A DNA stretch of 49,469 nucleotides. Source: Nocardioides terrae (GTDB taxonomy: Bacteria; Actinomycetota; Actinomycetes; Propionibacteriales; Nocardioidaceae). The translations under genes and the position numbers were made by a program. The DNA is taken from NCBI RefSeq assembly GCF_900112345.1, contig NZ_FOLB01000003.1:298409-347877 (forward strand), in the 5' to 3' direction. The notes beneath the pieces were generated by a model. The model worked only from the letters and a program-made list of their open reading frames with translations. It was not told the DNA's origin and did not search any database. This document shows positions 1 to 7,640 of the stretch, in pieces (within the stretch, counting starts at the first letter, position 1; each line of letters begins with the position of its first letter).

Positions 1-40
1 TGGTCCCGATACGCTCGCCGGCGCTCGCTCTACTCGACCA
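1..40. repeat. Palindromic REP-like element
   Basis: The first 40 bases begin TGGTC and end GACCA, with complementary GC-rich inner arms around CTCGCCGGCGCTCG, so both strands can fold. From memory, elements of the type TGGTC-CGATACGCTCG-GCGCTCG-CGACCA are scattered between genes in Nocardioides-type genomes; I could not search for this. It lies just downstream of the M16 protease gene and may help end its transcript. A second GGTCGAGT-type stretch follows at about 49-65. Confidence 0.5.
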
Positions 41-78
41 GCGAGACTCTCGGTCGCGACTCGACCGGGGGAGGCCCG

Positions 79-1458
79 TCAGGGACCGACGACGGCGAGG
101 ATCTCGGGGCCGGCGAAGATCTCGGCGGCGACGGCACGACACTCGTCGAGCGTGACGCCGTCGATCCGGGCGAGCACCTCGTCGATGCTGAGCAGGTCGA
201 CGTGGGTCAGCTCCGCCTTGCCGAGGCGTGACATCCGCGAGGCGGGGTCCTCGAGCCCGAGCACCAGTCCGCCGCGCAGCTGGCCCTTCCCGACGGCGAG
301 CTCGTCGTCGCGGATGCCGTCGCGCGCGAGCACGGCGAGCTCGGAGCGGACGACCTTGAGCAGCTCGTCGAGCTTCGTCGGCAGGCAGCCGGCGGCGACG
401 CCGACCAGCCCGGTCTCGGCGTACGAGCCCGTGAAGGCGTAGACGGAGTAGGCCAGCCCGCGTCGCTCGCGGACTTCCTGGAAGAGGCGCGACGAGGTGC
501 CACCGCCGAGCGCGGTGGTGAGCACCGACAGCGCGAAGCGGCGGTCGTCGTCGCGCGCCAGCCCGGGCAGCCCGAGCACCAGGTTGGCCTGCTCGAACGG
601 ACGGCTCACGCTGACCGAGCCGGACGACACGCGCACCGCACGGCCGCCGCGGGGCGGCACCGGCGACTCGTTGCCGGAGAGGAACCCTCGCCGCCCGAAG
701 GCCTTGCGGACCTGCCGCACGACGTCGGCATGGTCGAGGTTGCCCGCCGCCGAGACGACCATGTTGGCCGGCCGGTAGTGCTTCTTGTAGAACCGCCTGA
801 CCTGGTCGCGGGTGAGCGCCTCGATCGACCCGGTCGTCCCCGCGATCCCGCGTCCGAGCGGGGTGTCCTCACCGAACGCCTGGGCGGCGAAGAGGTTGTG
901 CACCACGTCGTCGGGGTCGTCGTCGTGCATGGCGATCTCGTCGAGGATCACGTCACGCTCGGCCTCGACGTCGTCGGGGGCGAGCAGCGAGGACGTGATC
1001 ATGTCGCCGAGCACGTCGACCGCCAGGGGCAGGTCCTCGTCGAGCACCCGCGCGTGGAAGCAGGTGTACTCCTTCGTGGTGAAGGCGTTGAACTCGCCGC
1101 CGACCGCGTCGAGCGCGAGCGAGATCTCCAGCGCCGTGCGCTCGGGCGTGCCCTTGAAGAGCAGGTGCTCGAGGAAGTGCGAGGCGCCGTGAAGGCGCGC
1201 GGTCTCGTCGCGGGAGCCGACACCGACCCACACACCGACAGCGGCGGAGCGTACGCCGGCCATCTGCTCGGTCACGACGCGGAGGCCGCCCGGCAGCACC
1301 GTCCGACGTACGACGGAGCCGGGGCCCTCCTCGAGCGTCAGCGTGGTGCCGACGCGCTGGGCGGCACCCGACGGGGTGTACTCAGCCGATCTCACGGGAA
1401 ACGACCGGCCGGCAGTGGTCTGCCGGCCGGTCGCGTCCTCAGTCTTGCGAGAGGTCAC
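79..1458 (-). CDS. M16 family zinc metalloprotease
   Basis: A 459-residue peptidase of the M16 (pitrilysin / processing-peptidase) family, probably cytoplasmic, cleaving peptides or small proteins. The inverted zinc motif HFLEH is at residues 94-98, and the third zinc ligand is likely Glu174 in the ILDEI segment, 76 residues later as is usual. A glycine-rich stretch (GGGTSSRLF) near residue 325 matches the second M16 half-domain. The length fits the one-chain bacterial YmxG-like type. The start is GTG at 1458, 9 bases after the pnp stop, with GAGGAG inside the end of pnp as a possible ribosome binding site. The genes are probably co-transcribed; pnp followed by an M16 gene is a conserved pair in Gram-positive bacteria. 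The physiological substrate is not known from the sequence. Confidence 0.93.
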   Translation of the reverse strand: MTSRKTEDATGRQTTAGRSFPVRSAEYTPSGAAQRVGTTLTLEEGPGSVVRRTVLPGGLRVVTEQMAGVRSAAVGVWVGVGSRDETARLHGASHFLEHLLFKGTPERTALEISLALDAVGGEFNAFTTKEYTCFHARVLDEDLPLAVDVLGDMITSSLLAPDDVEAERDVILDEIAMHDDDPDDVVHNLFAAQAFGEDTPLGRGIAGTTGSIEALTRDQVRRFYKKHYRPANMVVSAAGNLDHADVVRQVRKAFGRRGFLSGNESPVPPRGGRAVRVSSGSVSVSRPFEQANLVLGLPGLARDDDRRFALSVLTTALGGGTSSRLFQEVRERRGLAYSVYAFTGSYAETGLVGVAAGCLPTKLDELLKVVRSELAVLARDGIRDDELAVGKGQLRGGLVLGLEDPASRMSRLGKAELTHVDLLSIDEVLARIDGVTLDECRAVAAEIFAGPEILAVVGP

Positions 1459-1467
1459 GCGGTTGCG

Positions 1468-3696
1468 TCACTCCTCGGTCTCGACGGCCTCGTCGGCGCC
1501 CTCGGCCGCAGCGGCCTCCTCGACCACGGGGGCGAGGGAGAGCTTGCCGCGGTCGTCGATCTCGACGATCTCGACCTGGATCTTCTGGCCGACCTCGACG
1601 ACGTCGTCCACGGACTCGACGCGCTTGCCGTCGTTGAGGGCCCGCAGCTTGGTGATGTGCAGCAGGCCGTCCTTGCCGGGCAGCAGCGACACGAAGGCGC
1701 CGAAGTTGGTGGTCTTCACGACCGTGCCGAGGTAGCGCTCGCCGATCTCGGGCATCGTCGGGTTCGCGATCGAGTTGACCGCGGCGCGAGCGGCCTCGGC
1801 CGCGTCGCCGTTGGTCGCACCGATGTAGACCGTGCCGTCGTCCTCGATCGAGATCGAGGCACCGGTGTCCTCCTGGATCTGGTTGATCACCTTGCCCTTC
1901 GGGCCGATGACCTCGCCGATCTTGTCCACGGGGACCTTGACGGTGATGATCCGCGGCGCGAAGGGAGACATCTCCTCCGGACCTGCGATGGCCTCGCCCA
2001 TGACCTCGAGGATCGCCGTGCGGGCGTCCTTGGCCTGGTTGAGCGCAGCCGCCAGGACGTCGGCGGGGATGCCGTCGAGCTTGGTGTCGAGCTGCAGCGC
2101 GGTGACGAACTCCGGCGTCCCGGCGACCTTGAAGTCCATGTCGCCGAAGGCGTCCTCCGCACCGAGGATGTCGGTGAGGGCGACGTACTCGGTCTTGCCG
2201 TCGATCTCGCCGGAGATGAGGCCCATCGCGATGCCCGCGACGGGCGCCTTCAGCGGGACGCCGGCCTGCAGGAGCGCCAGCGTCGAGGCGCAGACCGAGC
2301 CCATCGAGGTCGAGCCGTTGGAGCCCATCGCCTCGGAGAGCTGGCGGATCGCGTAGGGGAACTCCTCGCGGGTCGGGAGGACCGGCACGAGCGCGCGGCG
2401 GGCGAGCGCTCCGTGGCCGACCTCGCGACGCTTGGGCGAGCCCACGCGACCGGTCTCACCCGTCGAGAACGGCGGGAAGACGTACTTGTGCATGTAGCGA
2501 CGGTGCTTCTCCGGGGAGAGCGTGTCGAGCTGCTGCTCCATCTTGAGCATGTCGAGGGTGGTGACGCCCAGGATCTGGGTCTCGCCGCGCTCGAAGAGCG
2601 AGGAGCCGTGGACCCGCGGGATCACGCCGACCTCGGCGTGCAGCGGACGGATGTCGGCCAGGCCGCGACCGTCGATGCGGACCTTGTCGCGCAGGACGCG
2701 CTCGCGGACGAGCTTCTTGTTGAGCGAGCGGAATGCAGCGCCGACCTCGCCCTCACGACCCTCGAACTGAGCGCCGATCTGGTCGATGAGCGAGGCCTTG
2801 ATCTCGTCGAGACGGGACTCGCGCTCCTGCTTGCCGCCGATGGTGAGCGCCTCGGCGGTCTCCTTCGCGACGGCGGCCTCGACGGCGGCGAAGACGTCGT
2901 CCTGGTAGTCGAGGAAGATCGGGAACTCGGCGACCGGCTTGGCAGCGACGCTGGCCAGCTCGGACTGCGCCTCGCACAGCTGCTTGATGAACGGCTTGGC
3001 GGCGTCGAGGCCCGTGGCCACGATCGGCTCGGTCGGCGCCTGCGCGCCACCCTGGACGAGGTTCCAGGTCTGCTCGGTCGCCTCGGCCTCGACCATCATG
3101 ATCGCGACGTCACCGGTCTCGGTGACCCGGCCCGCGACGACCATGTCGAAGACGGCGTCCTCGAGCTGGGTGTGGGTCGGGAAGGCGACCCACTGGCCGT
3201 CGATCAGCGCGACGCGGACGCCGCCGACCGGGCCGGAGAACGGCAGGCCTGAGAGCTGGGTCGACATCGACGCGGCGTTGATCGCGAGGACGTCGTAGGG
3301 GGTGTCGGGGTTGAGCGACAGGACGGTGATGACGACCTGGACCTCGTTGCGCAGACCCTTCTTGAAGGTCGGGCGCAGCGGGCGGTCGATGAGGCGGCAG
3401 GTGAGGATCGCGTCCTCGCCGGGACGACCCTCGCTGCGGAAGAACGAGCCGGGGATCTTGCCCGCGGCGTACATCCGCTCCTCGACGTCGATCGTGAGCG
3501 GGAAGAAGTCGAAGTGGTCCTTCGGCTGCTTGGAGGCGGTGGTGGCCGACAGCAGCATGGTCTCGTCGTCGAGGTAGGCGGTCACCGATCCGGCGGCCTG
3601 TCGGGCCAGGAGGCCCGTCTCGAACTTGACGGTGCGCTTGCCGAACTTGCCGTTGTCGAGAACGGTCTCGACGGCAGAGATCACGGGTTCAGTCAA
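1468..3696 (-). CDS. pnp: Polyribonucleotide nucleotidyltransferase (PNPase)
   Basis: PNPase, a phosphorolytic 3-to-5 exoribonuclease of RNA turnover; in actinomycetes it can also add tails. The 742-residue protein has two RNase PH domains (start to about 240 and about 340-560), then a KH domain with a GPKGK loop, then an S1 domain ([15 protein letters not shown]), the usual order. I place the start at TTG 3696, giving [16 protein letters not shown] as in family members. The longer frame from GTG 3729 would add eleven basic residues that homologues lack. The region before the start has a hairpin (3718-3736) and a short ORF whose stop overlaps this start, which suggests post-transcriptional control. 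The acidic tail [17 protein letters not shown] is unremarkable. Confidence 0.96.
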   Translation of the reverse strand: MTEPVISAVETVLDNGKFGKRTVKFETGLLARQAAGSVTAYLDDETMLLSATTASKQPKDHFDFFPLTIDVEERMYAAGKIPGSFFRSEGRPGEDAILTCRLIDRPLRPTFKKGLRNEVQVVITVLSLNPDTPYDVLAINAASMSTQLSGLPFSGPVGGVRVALIDGQWVAFPTHTQLEDAVFDMVVAGRVTETGDVAIMMVEAEATEQTWNLVQGGAQAPTEPIVATGLDAAKPFIKQLCEAQSELASVAAKPVAEFPIFLDYQDDVFAAVEAAVAKETAEALTIGGKQERESRLDEIKASLIDQIGAQFEGREGEVGAAFRSLNKKLVRERVLRDKVRIDGRGLADIRPLHAEVGVIPRVHGSSLFERGETQILGVTTLDMLKMEQQLDTLSPEKHRRYMHKYVFPPFSTGETGRVGSPKRREVGHGALARRALVPVLPTREEFPYAIRQLSEAMGSNGSTSMGSVCASTLALLQAGVPLKAPVAGIAMGLISGEIDGKTEYVALTDILGAEDAFGDMDFKVAGTPEFVTALQLDTKLDGIPADVLAAALNQAKDARTAILEVMGEAIAGPEEMSPFAPRIITVKVPVDKIGEVIGPKGKVINQIQEDTGASISIEDDGTVYIGATNGDAAEAARAAVNSIANPTMPEIGERYLGTVVKTTNFGAFVSLLPGKDGLLHITKLRALNDGKRVESVDDVVEVGQKIQVEIVEIDDRGKLSLAPVVEEAAAAEGADEAVETEE

Positions 3697-3713
3697 TTTT
3701 CTTCTCTTGTCAT
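3693..3713 (-). CDS. Possible 6-codon leader ORF before pnp
   Basis: ATG at 3713 opens a seven-codon frame, Met-Thr-Arg-Glu-Glu-Asn-stop. Its TGA stop (3693-3695) overlaps the TTG start of pnp (3694-3696) by two bases, the arrangement seen in translational coupling. It has no clear ribosome binding site of its own, and it sits just after the 3718-3736 hairpin. Expression is unproven and chance is possible. Confidence 0.25.
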   Translation of the reverse strand: MTREEN

Positions 3714-3717
3714 AGCG

Positions 3718-3736
3718 GTGGAGCGCCACGCTCCAC
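3718..3736 (-). promoter_or_regulatory. Hairpin in the pnp leader
   Basis: A perfect inverted repeat with arms GTGGAGCG and CGCTCCAC and a three-base loop lies 22 bases upstream of the TTG start of pnp. In E. coli a stem-loop in the pnp leader is the target of RNase III/PNPase autocontrol. A similar role here is an inference from position only. Confidence 0.5.
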
Positions 3737-3761
3737 GGGTTCGGGACTCGGATTTCGTTTG

Positions 3762-3773
3762 ACAGCCTATCGG
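3762..3773 (-). promoter_or_regulatory. Probable -10 region of pnp promoter
   Basis: Read on the minus strand this is CCGATAGGCTGT, with TAGGCT as a TANNNT -10 hexamer. The same 12 bases occur in the promoter of rimP (27364-27375). No convincing -35 box is seen at 17-18 bases. Confidence 0.45.
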
Positions 3774-3790
3774 GCAGCCCCCCGAAATGC

Positions 3791-3828
3791 GGAACAGGCG
3801 ACCCCCCGCAACGGGGAGCCGCCTGTCC
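3791..3828 (-). terminator. Terminator hairpin after rpsO
   Basis: Eighteen bases past the rpsO stop the minus strand reads GGACAGGCGGCTCCCC, a GTTG loop, then a complementary arm ending CGCCTGTTCC. The stem is about 16 bp with one bulge, GC-rich and without a U-tract, as is common in high-GC actinomycetes. It may be partial, letting some transcription continue into pnp. Confidence 0.6.
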
Positions 3829-3846
3829 ATCACGTCAGAGACGAGA

Positions 3847-4122
3847 TCAACGACGCAGACCGAGACGCTCGATGATCGAGCGGTACCGGCTGATGTCGGT
3901 CTTCTGCAGGTAGTTGAGCAGACGACGACGCTGGCCGACGAGCAGCAGCAGGCCACGACGGCTGTGGTGGTCGTGCTTGTGCTGCTTGAGGTGCTCGGTG
4001 AGGTGCGAGATGCGGTGCGACAGCAGCGCGATCTGGACCTCCGGGGAGCCGGAGTCACCCTCGGTGATGGCGTACTCGGCGATGATCTTCTTCTTGGTCT
4101 CCGCGTCAGTACCGACCGACAT
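3847..4122 (-). CDS. rpsO: 30S ribosomal protein S15
   Basis: Small-subunit protein S15, which binds 16S rRNA in the platform and bridges to the large subunit. The 91-residue product has the S15 core, including [14 protein letters not shown] at the first helix, the [19 protein letters not shown] region and the C-terminal [13 protein letters not shown]. Length is close to the usual 89. The ATG at 4122 follows GAGAGGAG with five bases between, a strong ribosome binding site. It precedes pnp as in most bacteria. Normally ribF lies directly upstream; here the upstream neighbour is mtlA, and ribF is about 15.8 kb away. Confidence 0.97.
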   Translation of the reverse strand: MSVGTDAETKKKIIAEYAITEGDSGSPEVQIALLSHRISHLTEHLKQHKHDHHSRRGLLLLVGQRRRLLNYLQKTDISRYRSIIERLGLRR

Positions 4123-4273
4123 GGCGACTCCTCTCGTCTCGCTGCGCGGCGCGCCCGGGCCTGTTCACCGGGGCACTCTTGATCCGCGGCCGTTCTTACG
4201 GCAGCTGCCCGAAGGCAACCGGAGAAGACTATCCCGGCCGCGGACCAAGAGCCGAATCGAGCCGAGCCCCCGC

Positions 4274-6286
4274 TCAGACCCGGACGACGTCGATGACGGC
4301 GAGCACCTCCTCGGCGGTCCGGGCCTCGCGCAGGCGGGCGACCTGCTCGGGGTCCGTGAACGTCTTGGCGATCCTGGCCAGCACGGCGTTGTGGTCGTCG
4401 CCGGCGCCCGCGATGCCGAGGACGAACTCGGCGGGCTTGCCGTTCCAGTCGACCGGCTCGTCGTAGCGCACGAACGAGATTGCGGTCCGCCGGATCGACG
4501 GCTTCGCCTCGTTGGTGCCGTGCGGGATGGCGAGCCCGTTGCCCATGTAGGTCGACACCGACGTCTCCCGCTCGTGCATCGCGTCGACGTACGACGGGTC
4601 GACGGCTCCGGCCGCCACCAGGAGCTGTCCCGCCTCCTCGATGGCCGCGTCCCGCGACGTGGCCGTGCCGCCGAGCACGACCGAGGTCGGCGACAGGACG
4701 TCGCCGGCACCGGCCTCCGCCCCGTCGGCGTCAGTGGCCGCTGCGCCGTCGCCCGCTCCCCCGGCGCCGTCGACCATCGCGACGATCTCGTCGTAGCGCG
4801 GGCTGGCCATGAAGTTGTCGACGGAGACGTGGATGGCCGACGGAGTCTTCTCCTGCGCCCTGTCGGTGAGGTCCTGGTGGGTGACCACGAGGTCGAAGGT
4901 GTCGGTGAGGCTCGAGATCGCCTTGTTGACCACCGTCACCTCGCCGTGGCCCGCCGCCCGGATCTTGTTGCGCAGCACGGAGGCACCCATCGCCGAGGAG
5001 CCCATGCCCGCGTCGCACGCGAAGACGATCGAGCGGATCGGGCCGGAGTGGGCGCGCTGGCCGGTGAGGGCGCCGGCGACCGACGACCGCTTGCCCTTCA
5101 TGCTCTCCATCGAGGCCGTGGCAGCGGTGAGGTCACCTTCGTCCGCGTCCTTCTCCATCCGCAGCAGGAAGGCAGCGACCGCGAAGCTCACCGCCGCCGC
5201 AAGGATCACCGAGAGGGTGACGCCGATGAAGCTGTCGGCCGGGGCCGCGAGCCAGACCGCGATGATCGATCCCGGCGACGCGGGGCTGCGCAGGCCGGTG
5301 TCGAGGAGCTGGTTGGTGGCCACGCCCGTCATGCCGCCGAGGATCACCGCGGCGATCAGCTTCGGCTTCATCAGCACGTAGGGGAAGTAGATCTCGTGGA
5401 TGCCGCCGATGAACTGGATCAGGATCGCGCCGGGGGCGGAGGACTTGGCGATGCCCTTGCCGAAGATCGTGAAGGCGAGCAGCAGACCGAGACCCGGACC
5501 GGGGTTGGCCTCGACCAGGAAGAGCAGCGAGTGGCCCTGCTTGGCCGCCTGGTCGAGCCCGAGCGGGGTGAACACGCCGTGGTTGATCGCGTTGTTGAGG
5601 AAGAGCACCTTCGCGGGCTCGACGAAGACCGACGCCAGCGGCATCAGGTTGTGGTCGACGAGCCAGTCGACGGCGTTGCCGGCGCCCTCGGAGAAGTGCT
5701 CCACGAACGGCCCCGCGAGTGCGAAGCCGACGACCGCCAGGATTCCGCCCCAGATGCCGGCCGAGAAGTTGTTGACGAGCATCTCGAAGCCGGGCCTGAT
5801 CCTGCCCTCCCACAGGGCGTCGAGCTTGCGCATCGACCAGCCGCCGAGCGGGCCCATCACCATCGCGCCGAGGAACATGGGTACGTCGGCGCCGGTGACC
5901 GCGCCCATCGTCGCGATCGCACCGACGACACCGCCGCGGATCGCGTCGCCGCCGTACGCCATCCGACCACCGGTGTAGCCGATGAGGATCGGCAGCAGGT
6001 AGGTGATCATCGGGCCGACGATGCCGCCGCCGTCCTTGTCCCAGCCGCCGAGACTGGAGACGAAGCCGTAGTCGTGCTGCCCGGCCTCCAGGCCCGGCTT
6101 GTAGCCGAACCAGTGCTCGCCGATCAGCGTGATCCACCCCGTCTGGATGAACAGCGCGGTGATCAGGCCCCAGGCGATGAAGGCGCCGATGTTGGGCAGG
6201 ACCATGTTGGACAGGAACGTGCCGAACTTCTGCACGTGGACGCGGGCTCCCGGGCGGGAGCCTGGAGTGGCGGCTGTGGCGGCCAT
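4274..6286 (-). CDS. mtlA: Mannitol-specific PTS permease, EIICBA
   Basis: A membrane phosphotransferase permease that imports mannitol and releases mannitol 1-phosphate. The 670-residue protein holds IIC, IIB and IIA in the order of E. coli MtlA. IIC is the hydrophobic N-terminal half, with the mannitol-family signature GGIHEIYFPYVL. IIB has the phosphocysteine Cys424 in ACDAGMGSSAMGA. IIA has the phosphohistidine His589 in AIPHGTNEA. A short acidic linker joins IIB and IIA. I start at ATG 6286, with GAGAGG seven bases ahead; an in-frame ATG at 6334 lacks a ribosome binding site. The gene is divergent from a zinc dehydrogenase and shares with it a 189-bp control region holding a Crp-like palindrome and four half-site repeats. 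EI and HPr are encoded nearby. No mtlD-type gene is in the window. Confidence 0.95.
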   Translation of the reverse strand: MAATAATPGSRPGARVHVQKFGTFLSNMVLPNIGAFIAWGLITALFIQTGWITLIGEHWFGYKPGLEAGQHDYGFVSSLGGWDKDGGGIVGPMITYLLPILIGYTGGRMAYGGDAIRGGVVGAIATMGAVTGADVPMFLGAMVMGPLGGWSMRKLDALWEGRIRPGFEMLVNNFSAGIWGGILAVVGFALAGPFVEHFSEGAGNAVDWLVDHNLMPLASVFVEPAKVLFLNNAINHGVFTPLGLDQAAKQGHSLLFLVEANPGPGLGLLLAFTIFGKGIAKSSAPGAILIQFIGGIHEIYFPYVLMKPKLIAAVILGGMTGVATNQLLDTGLRSPASPGSIIAVWLAAPADSFIGVTLSVILAAAVSFAVAAFLLRMEKDADEGDLTAATASMESMKGKRSSVAGALTGQRAHSGPIRSIVFACDAGMGSSAMGASVLRNKIRAAGHGEVTVVNKAISSLTDTFDLVVTHQDLTDRAQEKTPSAIHVSVDNFMASPRYDEIVAMVDGAGGAGDGAAATDADGAEAGAGDVLSPTSVVLGGTATSRDAAIEEAGQLLVAAGAVDPSYVDAMHERETSVSTYMGNGLAIPHGTNEAKPSIRRTAISFVRYDEPVDWNGKPAEFVLGIAGAGDDHNAVLARIAKTFTDPEQVARLREARTAEEVLAVIDVVRV

Positions 6287-6312
6287 GGGCGGTCCTCTCG
6301 TTCTCATGGCGG

Positions 6313-6328
6313 CGTGACCTGCATCACG
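6313..6328. promoter_or_regulatory. Crp/GlxR-like operator upstream of mtlA
   Basis: CGTGACCTGCATCACG is a palindrome of the form GTGA-N6-TCAC, the core recognised by Crp-family regulators including actinobacterial GlxR/Crp. With one more base on each side it reads GCGTGA-N6-TCACGC. It ends 27 bases before the mtlA start codon. Whether it activates or represses cannot be read from the sequence. Confidence 0.55.
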
Positions 6329-6354
6329 CGGCAATGCGCCTCAGTGTGCACCGA

Positions 6355-6415
6355 TTCGGGCATGTTGCCAAGCATTCGGGCACAGATATTTGCCCGATGA
6401 TGTGGCTTTTGCCCG
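6355..6415. promoter_or_regulatory. Four half-site operator array, mtlA/dehydrogenase
   Basis: TTCGGGCA occurs at 6355-6362 and 6375-6382 (20 bp apart). Its inverse, TGCCCG, occurs at 6391-6396 and 6410-6415 (19 bp apart). The array therefore runs forward, forward, reverse, reverse with helical spacing. It sits midway between the two divergent genes, as expected for a dimeric or tetrameric sugar regulator. ATTCGGGA also appears at 9386-9393 in the ptsI/deoR-type control region, so the local DeoR regulator is one candidate. Confidence 0.55.
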
Positions 6416-6475
6416 TCGCGCGCCGCTATCGTCGGGCGAAGACCGCTCGGAAGATCAGGAAAGGACGACGCCGCC

Positions 6476-7534
6476 ATGAAGGCACTGCGCTTCTACGCAC
6501 CGGAGGACGTTCGGCTCGAGGACGTCCCGGAGCCGACCTGCGGCCCCGACGAGATCAAGCTCAAGGTCCGCAACTGCTCCACCTGCGGCACGGACGTCAA
6601 GATCTTCCACAACGGGCACCAGAACCTCACCCCGCCGCGCACCATCGGGCACGAGATCGCGGGCGAGGTCGTCGAGGTCGGCGCCGATGTGAACGCCACC
6701 TTCGGCGGCGACTGGAAGGTGGGCGACCGGGCCCAGGTCATCGCCGCGGTCCCCTGCGGCGAGTGCCACGAGTGCCGCAAGGGCTGGATGGCGGTCTGCC
6801 AGAACCAGACCTCGGTCGGCTACCAGTACGACGGCGGCTTCGCCGAGTACATGATCGTCCCGAAGCAGGTCCTGAAGGTCGACGGGCTCAACCGGATCCC
6901 CGACAACGTCGGCTTCGACGAGGCCTCGGCCGCCGAGCCGTTCGCATGCGCGATCAACGCCCAGGAGCTGCTCGGCATCGAGCCCGGCGACACGGTGGTG
7001 ATCTTCGGCGCCGGCCCGATCGGCTGCATGCACACCCGCATCGCCCGCGGCGTGCACCAGGCCGGACCGGTCTACCTCGTCGACGTCAACGCCGAGCGGC
7101 TCGCCATGTCCGCCGACGCGGTCAAGCCCGACGAGACCATCAACGCCGCCGAGGTCGACGTGGTCGAGCGGGTCATGGAGCTGACCGGAGGCCGGGGCGC
7201 CGACGTCGTCATCACCGCCACCGCCGCCAACGTCACCCAGGAGCAGGCGATCTCGATGGCGGCGCGCAACGGTCGCATCTCGTTCTTCGGCGGACTGCCG
7301 AAGACCGACCCGTTCATCAAGTGCGACTCCAACCTGGTGCACTACCGCCAGCTTCACATCCACGGCGCGAACGGCTCAGCGCCGGAGCACAACAAGCGCG
7401 CGCTGGAGTACATCTCGACCGGGCAGGTCCCCGTGAAGGACCTGATCACTCGTCACATCGCGCTGGACGACGTCCTCAGCGCCTTCGACATCGTCAAGAA
7501 CGGCGAGGCCATCAAGGTCACCGTCGAGCCGTAG
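6476..7534 (+). CDS. Zinc-dependent medium-chain dehydrogenase (polyol type)
   Basis: A 352-residue MDR-superfamily NAD(P)-dependent dehydrogenase, closest in layout to sorbitol, threonine and galactitol-phosphate dehydrogenases. Catalytic zinc ligands are likely Cys37 (CGTD) and His59-Glu60 (GHE). The structural zinc site is Cys94, Cys97, Cys100 and Cys108. The cofactor fold has GAGPIG. AGGAAAGG lies ahead of the ATG. Its divergent pairing with mtlA suggests it oxidises the imported polyol phosphate, or a free polyol. Oxidation of mannitol 1-phosphate at C5 would give fructose 6-phosphate, and at C2 fructose 1-phosphate, the substrate of the nearby FruK. The exact substrate cannot be decided from the sequence. 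Confidence 0.88.
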   Translation: MKALRFYAPEDVRLEDVPEPTCGPDEIKLKVRNCSTCGTDVKIFHNGHQNLTPPRTIGHEIAGEVVEVGADVNATFGGDWKVGDRAQVIAAVPCGECHECRKGWMAVCQNQTSVGYQYDGGFAEYMIVPKQVLKVDGLNRIPDNVGFDEASAAEPFACAINAQELLGIEPGDTVVIFGAGPIGCMHTRIARGVHQAGPVYLVDVNAERLAMSADAVKPDETINAAEVDVVERVMELTGGRGADVVITATAANVTQEQAISMAARNGRISFFGGLPKTDPFIKCDSNLVHYRQLHIHGANGSAPEHNKRALEYISTGQVPVKDLITRHIALDDVLSAFDIVKNGEAIKVTVEP

Positions 7535-7554
7535 CCGACGGAGTCGGCAACGGC
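7528..7554 (+). terminator. Hairpin overlapping the dehydrogenase stop codon
   Basis: The arms GCCGTAGCCGAC and GTCGGCAACGGC flank a three-base loop and pair over 12 positions with a single mismatch. The left arm contains the TAG stop (7532-7534). It would act as a terminator for the plus-strand gene facing ptsI. There is no T-run. The rest of 7555-7640 shows nothing further. Confidence 0.55.
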
Positions 7555-7640
7555 TCGGGGCGGGGAGGTCGGGCGAGCCCACGGCCGAGGCCGCGACGGC
7601 GAGTCGGGACCCACCCGTCGAGACCTGATCGACGACAGTC

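Noticed and set aside
730..3252. An 840-codon open frame on the plus strand opposite the M16 and pnp genes
   Set aside because: It is antisense to well-recognised genes, has repetitive Asp/Arg/Val-rich content and no domain. Long empty frames are expected opposite high-GC genes.
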